Virus record (IMG/VR): IMGVR_UViG_3300043499_000238
Coordinates: 1 to 64,000 of that record
Length of the DNA: 64,000 nt
Source: a virus
Reading direction: 5' to 3' (one strand)
Shown: in pieces, positions 45,588 through 52,707 of the stretch
How positions within the stretch are numbered: the stretch's first letter is position 1
Layout: every line of letters begins with the position of its first letter
The notes under the pieces: model-generated
What the model saw: only the letters and a program-made list of their open reading frames with translations
Database searches by the model: none
Told to the model about the DNA's origin: nothing
Position numbers and translations under genes: made by a program

Positions 45588-45754
45588 GGCAGCGGCTCCG
45601 TCAAGCGCTCATGCAAGGCGTGGTGCATCTCGGCGGTGGCGACCCGCAGGCGCCGCTGGGCCATCCGCAGTTCCCCTTCGAGGTGCTCGACGTCATCGAA
45701 GGCTTCGTCCCAGCGCTTCACCGCCTGGGCGTACGTGAGTCGCTCAACTATCAT
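45584..45754 (-). CDS. small coiled-coil protein
   Basis: 56 residues, one helix with heptad-like pattern (EHLEGELRMAQRRLRVATAE). ATG overlaps the upstream gene. Confidence 0.45.
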   Translation of the reverse strand: MIVERLTYAQAVKRWDEAFDDVEHLEGELRMAQRRLRVATAEMHHALHERLTEPLP

Positions 45755-46131
45755 GACTCTCGCTCCCTCACGCACTTGGAGCCACGGCAGAGTCCTTCGA
45801 CAGGAACCGACCGCAGCACGCCGCAGTTGGGGCACTGCACGACCTCTCTCGCCCGCCCACCCCAGTCGGCCGAGGCGATGTCACTCGTCCACCCGTAATC
45901 ACCCTCGTGCTCGCCGTAGAGGACGGCGTAGTGATCGGTGTGCGGCCCCTTGCGCTCGCACTTGGTGCGCGACTGGTGGCCTGGTCCGTGGTAGATCACG
46001 GCCTCGCACGGCTTGTTCAAGTCGAGCATCTGCTGGGCGAAGGCGGGCCAGTCGGTGGTGCCGTCGTCGTTGGCCGGGATCTCGGGCAGGCCCAGGATCT
46101 GAGCGATGGTCATCTTCGGATCGTCGGTCAC
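45751..46131 (-). CDS. zinc-knuckle protein
   Basis: 126 residues. CEAVIYHGPGHQSRTKCERK and QCPNCGVLRSVPVEGLCRGS give two Cys pairs. The tail is basic. No family name. Confidence 0.5.
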   Translation of the reverse strand: MTDDPKMTIAQILGLPEIPANDDGTTDWPAFAQQMLDLNKPCEAVIYHGPGHQSRTKCERKGPHTDHYAVLYGEHEGDYGWTSDIASADWGGRAREVVQCPNCGVLRSVPVEGLCRGSKCVRERES

Positions 46132-46460
46132 GACATCGCCTTCAAGACCATCTCGGCCAACTCTTGGCCCCCGGAGTAGTCACGGTCGAGGCCGAGAGCG
46201 ATCACCGTCTCGGCCTCCTGACGGATCTTGTCCCACTCGTCCGTCTCTTCGACCTTGCAGATGCGGTAGCCCATCGACTCCAGGCCCGCCACGCAGTAGG
46301 TGCAGGCGTCCATCCAGGCACTGTCGGTGCTGGCACCGATGGCCTGCCACAGGTCACCACTCGACGGTGCGTCGGACCCCTTGCGGAGGCCGGTGTGGAC
46401 GCCGATGGCGATGTTCTCGACCGCTTGCTCCCGCTCCATGGGCGTGTACTTGGTGCTCAT
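46128..46460 (-). CDS. hypothetical protein, first coding gene of a leaderless unit
   Basis: 110 residues. Helical with MDACTYCVAGLESMGYR (one Cys pair) and an acidic middle. Its ATG lies 8 bases after TACGAT on the - strand, so it can be leaderless. The promoter lies within the upstream gene. Confidence 0.55.
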   Translation of the reverse strand: MSTKYTPMEREQAVENIAIGVHTGLRKGSDAPSSGDLWQAIGASTDSAWMDACTYCVAGLESMGYRICKVEETDEWDKIRQEAETVIALGLDRDYSGGQELAEMVLKAMS

Positions 46461-46681
46461 GGTGCCTTATCGTACAACGACGTTGAACGATCATGCAACA
46501 CAGTGCGTAGATCCTCCACCAACTGCATGCGCAAACGTAGGATCCTGGTGTCGAGCTGTTCGTAGAGTCCGAGCAGCTCGACACTGACGCCCAATCGGCT
46601 CATCTTCTGCAGCAGATCGCGCGCATCACGCTCCAGAAGCATGATGTCGACCCTCGTTGAGGCCGTTTCGTTGAAGATCAC
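46457..46681 (-). CDS. coiled-coil protein
   Basis: 74 residues from GTG at 46681. Helical, with RVDIMLLERDARDLLQKMSR and LDTRILRLRMQLVEDLR heptads. Its 3' part contains the promoter for the following gene. Confidence 0.5.
   Translation of the reverse strand: MIFNETASTRVDIMLLERDARDLLQKMSRLGVSVELLGLYEQLDTRILRLRMQLVEDLRTVLHDRSTSLYDKAP
46469..46498 (-). promoter_or_regulatory. class I promoter on the - strand for the 46460 gene
   Basis: On the - strand: TTGCAT (46493-46498), an 18-base spacer holding CGTTCAACGTCGTTG, TACGAT (46469-46474), 8 bases, ATG 46460. It carries the CAACGACGTTG 11-mer (46475-46485 on the + strand). Confidence 0.6.
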
Positions 46682-46971
46682 GGCTGGGGAGCGGCCTTCT
46701 TGGCCCCCGGAGCCGCCTTCTTGGCCGCTGCGGCCTTCTTCACGGGCTGTGAGCGCTCCTGAGTTGGCTCGGGGAGGTAGGCGACGCCCGCGATCGGCCT
46801 CTTCTCGTCTAATCCGAGCAGTTTGACGACCGCACCGCGCAGGTTGGAGTCGTCCTGCACCCCTCGAACGTCCACCACGACCCCCTCGGAGGTCATGAAG
46901 CGGTACGTCGTCCAGCGGTACTCGACCTCGTAGCCCGTCTCAGTGGGCACGAGGCGGATGATGTTCGTCAT
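46678..46971 (-). CDS. protein with Lys/Ala/Pro tail
   Basis: 97 residues. A small beta domain (IIRLVPTETGYEVEYRWTTY) followed by a KKAAAAKKAAPGAKKAA tail like those of the SSB (6850) and the HTH protein (55178). First gene of the - strand cassette. Confidence 0.55.
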   Translation of the reverse strand: MTNIIRLVPTETGYEVEYRWTTYRFMTSEGVVVDVRGVQDDSNLRGAVVKLLGLDEKRPIAGVAYLPEPTQERSQPVKKAAAAKKAAPGAKKAAPQP

Positions 46972-46977
46972 CCGGTC

Positions 46978-46983
46978 ATCCTA
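46978..46983 (-). promoter_or_regulatory. leaderless promoter for the 46971 gene
   Basis: TAGGAT on the - strand, 6 bases before ATG 46971, with TTCACA 16 bases further upstream. Confidence 0.5.
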
Positions 46984-47011
46984 AGTCGTGAAACGTCCTT
47001 GTGAAGCACAG

Positions 47012-47031
47012 AAGCCCCCCGAAGGGGGCTT
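47012..47031. terminator. intrinsic hairpin AAGCCCCC CGAA GGGGGCTT
   Basis: Perfect 8-base stem with a four-base loop, between the secreted protein gene at 47056 and the cassette promoter. It should stop transcription coming from the secreted island. Confidence 0.7.
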
Positions 47032-47055
47032 CCGGCTCACTCCCTGGGCGGGTTG

Positions 47056-47685
47056 TCAGGGGGCGACGTTGAAGGTCCGCAGCACGACCTCCAGTTCTGC
47101 TGGGTCGGCCGTCTGGACCTGCAACACAGCCGTGAACGCATGGTCGGCCGGGTTGGCCACCACCATGTTCCACGTCATGTGCTGTGGGCCGCAGTCCGAG
47201 CCGACCTGAACGACACCGACGAACACCGGATCGTCGTACTCCTTGAAGGCGATCGACGTGCACCCCGACGTCAGCCCGTACTGGTCCATGATCGTGAGCG
47301 GATCAGCGGTGTACGGCACGGCGAAGTAGCTCAGTCCCGGCACGTCGAAGCTCGTGTAGAACTTCTGGATGTCGGGCGAGGCCACGATCGAGGGCTGCCC
47401 CTCGGCAGCGGTCCCCTCCTCGGGGATGAACGCCGTCGTGTTGACGTCCTGCCATGACGGAGGCACCGCCACCGCGATGGTGTGGCTGTCGTCCACCAGG
47501 GGCACGTAGCCCTCGGGGATCGGGATCGTCGTGGTCGGGCCGCTGGGCACGGTCGTGGTCACTCCTGTGGTCGTTGGTGCTGCCGCCACGGTGGTCGGGG
47601 CCGTGGCGGCAGGGGTGGGTGGCGGCGCTGGCGAAGATGCGTGCACCAGCGCCGCCAGAACGAGAGCTGCTCCTGAGATGATCAT
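47056..47685 (-). CDS. secreted protein with Pro/Thr linker and C-terminal domain
   Basis: 209 residues; ATG at 47685 with AGGAA upstream. An N-terminal hydrophobic segment (MIISGAALVLAALVHA) acts as signal or anchor, then a 60-residue Ala/Pro/Thr linker (PTTTGVTTTVPSGPTTTIP), then a folded domain: TIAVAVPPSWQDVNTTAFIP, a Cys pair (TSGCTSIAF and GSDCGPQHM) and a strand-rich end. The domain resembles exported actinobacterial lipoprotein-like domains found next to Ser/Thr kinases; no lipobox is visible. Confidence 0.65.
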   Translation of the reverse strand: MIISGAALVLAALVHASSPAPPPTPAATAPTTVAAAPTTTGVTTTVPSGPTTTIPIPEGYVPLVDDSHTIAVAVPPSWQDVNTTAFIPEEGTAAEGQPSIVASPDIQKFYTSFDVPGLSYFAVPYTADPLTIMDQYGLTSGCTSIAFKEYDDPVFVGVVQVGSDCGPQHMTWNMVVANPADHAFTAVLQVQTADPAELEVVLRTFNVAP

Positions 47686-47693
47686 CGTTGTTC

Positions 47694-49721
47694 CTAGCAG
47701 GTGAGTGGGAGGAGCATCCCAGGCGTGAACCCGGGCGGCAGAGAGACGGACACCACCGGGTCGACCGGAGCCGTGGTGGGTGGTGCTGGGCAAGTCGTGG
47801 TGGGCGCAACGACGGTCGAAGTCGTCGTCGTACCCACCACGACACTCGTGGTCGACGTGATGACCGTGGTCGGTGTGACCACCGTGGTCGTCGTCGGCTC
47901 GGGATCGCCGCCAGGTGGCTGCGTGGTCGTGGTCGGTGGTGCCAGGCAGTCGATGTCGTCGGCGTTGATCCGCTGACACATGACCACCTGAGCGGTGTTG
48001 CCCGCATCAGCGTCGCCGGTACCAATGATGTTGCCCGCATCGTCCAGAGCGAGCACCTGCACGGCGTCGCCTGACTGCACCCCGTTCACGTTGTTCCCCT
48101 GGCTCACGCTCTGCGTGGTGTTGTTGCCCGTGTTGGCGTTGGCCAGGCCCAGCGAGATGATCACCGTCACCTGACGCATGTTCGCCTGCGCTCCGGTGGC
48201 CGACGTGGTCGTCGTGTCGAGACCCTCGAACGAGGCGTCGAGGCGCAGCAGCACGCCCTGGAACGGCACGTCGATCCCCCGGCTGACGGCGTCCATCGTG
48301 GCGCCGTTGGCAGAGTCGTGCACGAGGGCGAGCATCTCGGCCATGAAGGCCGCCATCATCACGATCGATGAGGCGTCGTCGGCTGAGAGGGTCTGGATGC
48401 CGCCACCCAAGACGTTCCCTCCGGTGTTAGCTGCAGCGGCTCCCATGTTGGCCACGAGGACGTTCTGCACGATGTCCACCACACCGTCGCCCGATGAAGC
48501 CGCAAGAGCAACCTGGCGAACGAACGTGTCGCTGTCGTTACCCACTGCGGTGGCGTCTCCACTGGAGATGGCGCCTGCCGCCGGGCCGTACCCGTACGAC
48601 TGGAGCAGCGCCGGGAGGAGCATGGCGAAGAGGTCTTGTGCGTAGGCGTTGTCGTCGGTCGGGTCGGCGGAGAGAAGTCCACCAGCTACTCCTGAGATGT
48701 CGTTGATACCTGAGTTGGCGAGGGCGAAGCCCACGTTGAGCACCGTGGCGCGTTGCGTCACGTTGAGGGTCGCAGTGTCCTCACCGAGTAGCTGTGCGTA
48801 CTGGTCGATGTTGGTGGTCGACAGGTTGCCGGTAGCGGCCGCATCACCGGCAGTGATCGCACCGCCCGAGCCGCCGGTAGCCCCGGCGCCCGTGACACCG
48901 TTCAGTCCGGTGTTCGCCGTACCGAGGCCCATCCACAGTGAGATGGCGAGCTGCCCGGCGTGGGCGTCGGTGTCCTCGTCGCCCGTCTCGCGCGCCGCCT
49001 GGGTGATGTATTGGCCGATATCGAGGCCGGTGGCGTCGGCGTCGCCCGTGGTGACGCCTGCGGTCAGTCCTGCTCCGCCTGGCGTGCTCGCAACGCCGTT
49101 GTAGCCGGAGTTGGCCAGTGCCACCCCAACATTGATGATGAGGGCCACCTGGACGACGTTGGCGATGGCTTGGTCCTGCAGCGTGATGTCAGCGCCCTGA
49201 GTGACGACATTGGCGTCCTGAGAGCCGACAGCGTCTGCAGCGCCAGTAGCGATGTCAGCAGGAAGCTGCCCACCGCCCGGCTGGCCAGAGTTGTCGACCG
49301 CATTGTTGCCTCCCGTGTTGGCGTTGGCCACCACGGTGGCGGTGACCACGGACTGCTGGTCCTGGTTGACCTGGTTGGGGTTGGAGGTAGGAGCGATCGC
49401 CACCGTCGTCTCGGCGTCGACCACCTGCTGCGGCGTGGTCACAGAATCATTCGATGATTCGGTACCGACGGGCGCTGGCGCTGTGGTGGCTGCCTCGGTA
49501 GGCGCCGGGGTCGTCTCCGGGTCCGTCACCACGATCTGGATCGTCGTGGGAGGATCGGTGTCGGGCGCCTGGGTGGTGGGAGCCTCAGTGACCGGCGCCG
49601 TGGTGGGCGCCTCGGTCGGCGGAGGTGTCTCCGGTGGAGTACTGGCGTCCACCATCGCCGCACCGATCATGGTCAGTGCCGCCGTTGTGACGAAGGCCGT
49701 CACGAGCCTGATGCCGCGCAT
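47694..49721 (-). CDS. large secreted repeat protein (ANTGxN repeats)
   Basis: 675 residues from ATG at 49721. Signal peptide (VTAFVTTAALTMIGAAMVDA), a Thr/Pro-rich region of about 100 residues, then at least six repeats carrying ANTGxN or ANSGxN (VANANTGGN, VALANSGYN, GTANTGLN, FALANSGIN, AAANTGGN, LANANTGNN), each with a following GDAxAxGN-like motif. A Thr/Pro C-terminal region ends in Cys. The repeats recall a beta-solenoid or curli-like fold. It is likely exported to the cell surface or medium. Confidence 0.7.
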   Translation of the reverse strand: MRGIRLVTAFVTTAALTMIGAAMVDASTPPETPPPTEAPTTAPVTEAPTTQAPDTDPPTTIQIVVTDPETTPAPTEAATTAPAPVGTESSNDSVTTPQQVVDAETTVAIAPTSNPNQVNQDQQSVVTATVVANANTGGNNAVDNSGQPGGGQLPADIATGAADAVGSQDANVVTQGADITLQDQAIANVVQVALIINVGVALANSGYNGVASTPGGAGLTAGVTTGDADATGLDIGQYITQAARETGDEDTDAHAGQLAISLWMGLGTANTGLNGVTGAGATGGSGGAITAGDAAATGNLSTTNIDQYAQLLGEDTATLNVTQRATVLNVGFALANSGINDISGVAGGLLSADPTDDNAYAQDLFAMLLPALLQSYGYGPAAGAISSGDATAVGNDSDTFVRQVALAASSGDGVVDIVQNVLVANMGAAAANTGGNVLGGGIQTLSADDASSIVMMAAFMAEMLALVHDSANGATMDAVSRGIDVPFQGVLLRLDASFEGLDTTTTSATGAQANMRQVTVIISLGLANANTGNNTTQSVSQGNNVNGVQSGDAVQVLALDDAGNIIGTGDADAGNTAQVVMCQRINADDIDCLAPPTTTTQPPGGDPEPTTTTVVTPTTVITSTTSVVVGTTTTSTVVAPTTTCPAPPTTAPVDPVVSVSLPPGFTPGMLLPLTC

Positions 49722-49742
49722 CAAATCCGCCTTTCATGCAAA

Positions 49743-49772
49743 GGGGCGGGGCCACCGAAGCAGCCCCGCCCC
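49743..49772. terminator. GC-rich hairpin between secreted genes
   Basis: GGGGCGGGG (49743-49751) and CCCCGCCCC (49764-49772), 9-base perfect stem, in the 85-base gap before the next gene on the - strand. Confidence 0.55.
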
Positions 49773-49806
49773 AGGTTCTCCTCAGACTCCTCAGAGGAGA
49801 GGTTGG

Positions 49807-50841
49807 TCAGCCTGCGTCGCCGGTCGCCGCGGCCGAGTCGGCCGTGGTGTTGTCCTGCGTCTGCGTGACCGTCAACGTCGCGGTGTTGGTGGCCGTGGCC
49901 GCCCCCGTCGTGATGTTGTTGCTCGCCGTCGAGGCGTTGGTCCCGGTGTTGGTGTTGCCACCGCTGCTGGTCCCACCCGCACCACCGGTCGCCTCGGCGG
50001 CATCGCTGCCGCTGGCGGCCGACGCACCCGAGCCGCCGGAGGCGGACGAGGTCGAGTCGCTGGACGAGTCGCTGGTGTGGGCGCTGCCGCCGTCGGCGTC
50101 GCTGTCGGCGTCCTGCGACGCCGAGTTGCTCTGGTTCACCGTGTTGGTCGCCGTGTTGCCGCCCGAGTTGGACGAGGCGTCCTGGCTCACCGAAGCGTGC
50201 ACGGTGGCGTCCTGGTAGACGCTCGCCGAAGCGCTGGCCTCCGCACCGGTCGGCGTCGAGGACGCCGCGGTGGCGCCGCCAGCCGAGGAGGCCGACGTGG
50301 CCGCCCCACCGGTCGCCGTCGCCGTGTTGGTGTTGTCGTTGGTCTGCTCCTGCGAGATGCCGCCGTTGACGGTGTTGCCCGCCGTGGCCGCACCGGCTGC
50401 GATGCCGTTGGTGGCGCCGCTCGTGTTGCCGCCCGTGTTGCCGTTGGTGGCATCGCTGCCGCCGCCGACTCCGCCGGTCGCCTTCACGCCGCCGCCGCCC
50501 TCGGCCGCCGAGGCGCCCGAGCCGGAAGCCGCCGAGACCTCGTCCTCGGAGCGGTCGCTCGAAGAAGCGTCCCCACCGTTGGCGTCGGAGTTGGACTCCT
50601 GGTCGGCGCTGTTGGACTGGTCGACGTAGTTGTACTCGACGTTGTCCCCGGTGTTGGTGTACGCCTTCTGGCACAGCTCGACGTCGGCGACGGCCGACTG
50701 AGTCACGCTGGAGCTGGCGTCCGAGACGGCCGGATCGGGAGCCGGTGCCTCTTCGGCGGACGCCGCAGCGCCGACACCGATGGTCAACCCCGCCGAAGCG
50801 AGGGTGGCGAGAACGACTCGCCGGGTCTTGGAACGAAGCAT
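49807..50841 (-). CDS. secreted Gly/Ala/Ser/Asn repeat protein
   Basis: 344 residues; a near-perfect AGGAGG lies 6 bases before ATG at 50841. Basic signal peptide start (MLRSKTRRVVLATLASAGL) with a probable cleavage after GAAASAEE. The rest is built of low-complexity units with NTGGN, NSGGN, NQSNSA and TGAATA motifs, matching the neighbour at 47694 in style. One Cys only (VELCQKAY). It resembles actinobacterial surface or biofilm proteins; amyloid-like assembly is a guess. Confidence 0.65.
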   Translation of the reverse strand: MLRSKTRRVVLATLASAGLTIGVGAAASAEEAPAPDPAVSDASSSVTQSAVADVELCQKAYTNTGDNVEYNYVDQSNSADQESNSDANGGDASSSDRSEDEVSAASGSGASAAEGGGGVKATGGVGGGSDATNGNTGGNTSGATNGIAAGAATAGNTVNGGISQEQTNDNTNTATATGGAATSASSAGGATAASSTPTGAEASASASVYQDATVHASVSQDASSNSGGNTATNTVNQSNSASQDADSDADGGSAHTSDSSSDSTSSASGGSGASAASGSDAAEATGGAGGTSSGGNTNTGTNASTASNNITTGAATATNTATLTVTQTQDNTTADSAAATGDAG

Positions 50842-51039
50842 TGTGCCTCCTGGTTCAGGGCGTTACCGCCGTTTGCTGCGCCGAGGGGTGCCTGAGTGGA
50901 AGCTGACCCGGTTACCCGCCGTCCCCGCCACACCGTGTTCCTCTCGACTCGGAGCGCAACCTAACACAGATGTGGTGCGTGATGGAAGCGTTCACACACG
51001 CTTCTTTCAAGGATGTGGAGTGTTACGACTAGGTGACAA

Positions 51040-51297
51040 TCAACGACGTTGGCACCTGCGTGAGCGCCTACGCGACAAGACCCCGAGGTCACCTCCATCC
51101 TCGGGGTCTTGGGGTTCGGTCTTCGGCCTGCGGAACATGCGCAGACTGCGCTCGGGTGTCCACAGCGCCGACAGGTTGGCGCAGCGCGTTCGACGGCCCA
51201 CCGACGACACGCCGATCGCCGCCTGGGTCAACGGTCGGGTGGCCGTCTTCGCCCATTCGTCGTACTGCGGTTTCGTGGGAGCTGGGTCGAGCTTCAC
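51040..51297 (-). CDS. basic hypothetical protein
   Basis: 85 residues; GTG at 51297 lies 6 bases after TACGGT on this strand. First half KLDPAPTKPQYDEWAKTATR looks real; the last third (RRPKTEPQDPEDGG) is encoded by the arms of a strong hairpin (51076-51111), so the gene may end at or before it in function. Other sequence in 50842-51382 is non-coding. Confidence 0.4.
   Translation of the reverse strand: MKLDPAPTKPQYDEWAKTATRPLTQAAIGVSSVGRRTRCANLSALWTPERSLRMFRRPKTEPQDPEDGGDLGVLSRRRSRRCQRR
51076..51111. terminator. 13-base hairpin CAAGACCCCGAGG / CCTCGGGGTCTTG
   Basis: Perfect 13-base stem (51076-51088 with 51099-51111) and a 10-base loop. It lies downstream of a CAACGACGTTG site (51041-51051), in a stretch between divergent units, and may stop transcription in both directions. 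Confidence 0.5.
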
Positions 51298-51303
51298 GCT
51301 CCG

Positions 51304-51309
51304 ACCGTA
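51304..51309 (-). promoter_or_regulatory. -10 box for the 51297 gene
   Basis: TACGGT on the - strand with a 6-base gap to GTG 51297. Confidence 0.4.
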
Positions 51310-51346
51310 GATCCCCAGTGGCGAGGTGATGTTGTGGGTTATGTCG

Positions 51347-51375
51347 TTGCAGTCATTCAACGACGTGTCTAGACT
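51347..51375 (+). promoter_or_regulatory. class I leaderless promoter for 51383
   Basis: TTGCAG (51347-51352), 17-base spacer with CATTCAACGACGTG, TAGACT (51370-51375), 7 bases, ATG 51383. Confidence 0.6.
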
Positions 51376-51382
51376 GCCACCC

Positions 51383-51493
51383 ATGAGCTATCGCCGTGGC
51401 ACCCGCCGCAAGCGCATCGACTGGGGTGGCTACTTCGAGTGCGCCCTTCTCACTGTCGGGATCACGCTGATCGTCCTCGCGATCGCCATCTGA
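51383..51493 (+). CDS. 36-residue membrane peptide
   Basis: Basic N terminus (SYRRGTRRKRIDWGGY) then a hydrophobic helix FECALLTVGITLIVLAIAI. Leaderless start. Heads the + strand group with the methyltransferase. Confidence 0.55.
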   Translation: MSYRRGTRRKRIDWGGYFECALLTVGITLIVLAIAI

Positions 51494-51504
51494 ACGGAAC
51501 CACC

Positions 51505-52146
51505 ATGAACCTCCGATCACGCCTCACTACTCACTCCGACACCGTGGCCGCCCGCAAGCGCGACAAGCGGTGGGCGCACTTCATCGCCACCTTCCCCGAT
51601 CTCTACCGCATGACCGTGCTTGACCTCGGTGGCACCGTCAGCTCGTGGCAGCACGCGCCGGTCCAGCCTCTCCATGTCCACTGCATCAACCCGTGGGAGG
51701 ACGAGGTGACCGAGGGGCGGATCACCTCCGAGCAGGAGGACGCCTGCGTCCCTCTCGCCTGGAAGTCACGCCGCCAGGTGTACGACCTCGTCTACTCCAA
51801 CTCGGTGATCGAGCACGTCGGCGGCCACCGCATGCGTATGCGGTTCGCCGAGGTCGTGCGGAACAAGGCGGTACGTCACTGGGTGCAGACGCCGTACCGC
51901 TACTTCCCGGTGGAGCCGCATGTGATGGCGCCGATGATCCAGTTCCTCCCCCTGGCGGCTCGGGCCAAGTTTGCCGAGTACTGGCCGCTGCACACCACGC
52001 CGCACGACTTCCGCGACTCGGTCGTCACGCAGATGAACACCGAGCTGCTGGACATCACCCTGATGCGCCTCTACTTCCCCGGCAGCCAGATCCACTACGA
52101 GCGCATGGCCGGTCTGGTCAAGAGCATCACGGCAGTGCAGGCGTGA
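51505..52146 (+). CDS. class I SAM-dependent methyltransferase
   Basis: 213 residues with CGGAACCACC before ATG. Motif I reads MTVLDLGGTVSSW (Asp-Leu-Gly-Gly), motif II region HCINPWEDEV, and motif IV YDLVYSNSVIEHVGG, the layout of a small-molecule or glycan methyltransferase rather than a DNA base methyltransferase (no DPPY or PCQ motif). The substrate is unknown. Its place among surface protein genes suggests modification of host or surface glycans. Confidence 0.75.
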   Translation: MNLRSRLTTHSDTVAARKRDKRWAHFIATFPDLYRMTVLDLGGTVSSWQHAPVQPLHVHCINPWEDEVTEGRITSEQEDACVPLAWKSRRQVYDLVYSNSVIEHVGGHRMRMRFAEVVRNKAVRHWVQTPYRYFPVEPHVMAPMIQFLPLAARAKFAEYWPLHTTPHDFRDSVVTQMNTELLDITLMRLYFPGSQIHYERMAGLVKSITAVQA

Positions 52147-52271
52147 ACCTCGATGACCTCGCCGAGTGGCTGGAGCGTCACCCCGAGATCGAGTCGGTGA
52201 CCATCACCGAGGTCACGGAGACCGTCGTCATACCCGAGCTGCCTCAGTACTTCAACGAACTTGACGGATAG
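52143..52271 (+). CDS. small acidic peptide
   Basis: 42 residues from GTG 52143, overlapping the methyltransferase stop. NLDDLAEWLERHPEIESVT with a beta end; resembles small antitoxin-like or adaptor peptides, not recognised. Confidence 0.45.
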   Translation: MNLDDLAEWLERHPEIESVTITEVTETVVIPELPQYFNELDG

Positions 52272-52285
52272 ACCGCTCAGTGATG

Positions 52286-52291
52286 TATCAT
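52286..52291 (+). promoter_or_regulatory. -10 box for 52298
   Basis: TATCAT, 6 bases before ATG 52298, with TTGACG 19 bases upstream. Confidence 0.45.
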
Positions 52292-52297
52292 GAAACG

Positions 52298-52447
52298 ATG
52301 TTCGCAGCAGTCACGCATGAGACCGTGAAGCGCTCCAACACCATCGGGATGCTGGTGATCATCATCCTCGTGCTCCTGGCCCTCCTGGTGCTCGACGTGG
52401 TCATCGAGATCGTGCGCATGCACGATCGTCCCAAAGATCGCCGCTGA
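52298..52447 (+). CDS. small membrane protein
   Basis: 49 residues. Basic N terminus, one long hydrophobic helix (MLVIIILVLLALLVLDVVI), charged C terminus RMHDRPKDRR. Single-pass, holin-like in size, though no lysis gene is adjacent. Confidence 0.55.
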   Translation: MFAAVTHETVKRSNTIGMLVIIILVLLALLVLDVVIEIVRMHDRPKDRR

Positions 52448-52494
52448 CGTTCAGTTAGTCAGCGTCGAGGTCGCTGTCGGCGGACGGCGACAGC

Positions 52495-52530
52495 AAGAGG
52501 CCCACTCCTCCACGAGGGAGTGGGCCTCTT
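52495..52530. terminator. 14-base terminator hairpin
   Basis: AAGAGGCCCACTCC (52495-52508) and GGAGTGGGCCTCTT (52517-52530), loop TCCACGAG. It separates the convergent + strand membrane gene and - strand mucin-like unit; A/T ends suit both directions. Confidence 0.8.
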
Positions 52531-52534
52531 CGCG

Positions 52535-52696
52535 TCAGCCCTCGGGATCGTCCTCGTACAGCGCAGCCAGCTCTTCGCTGGCGGCCTCCATCGCCTCAGC
52601 GAGGCGCCCCACGATGGGGTAGGCCGCCGAGGGCAGCGCCTCTTCGAGATCGATGTGGCAGTGGATCATCGGCTGGCTGAGGTCGAGTCGGTTCAT
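52535..52696 (-). CDS. small acidic protein
   Basis: 53 residues. A helix-rich acidic peptide with PMIHCHIDLEEALPSAAY and a C-terminal EELAALYEDDPEG. It is transcribed just after the mucin-like gene. Confidence 0.5.
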   Translation of the reverse strand: MNRLDLSQPMIHCHIDLEEALPSAAYPIVGRLAEAMEAASEELAALYEDDPEG

Positions 52697-52707
52697 GGCG
52701 TACCCCT

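Noticed and set aside
49252-50895. 547-residue + strand ORF opposite the secreted repeat proteins
   Set aside because: Gly/Arg/Val-rich shadow frame created by the Asn/Ala/Thr repeats on the - strand; the - strand genes have signal peptides and ribosome-binding sites.
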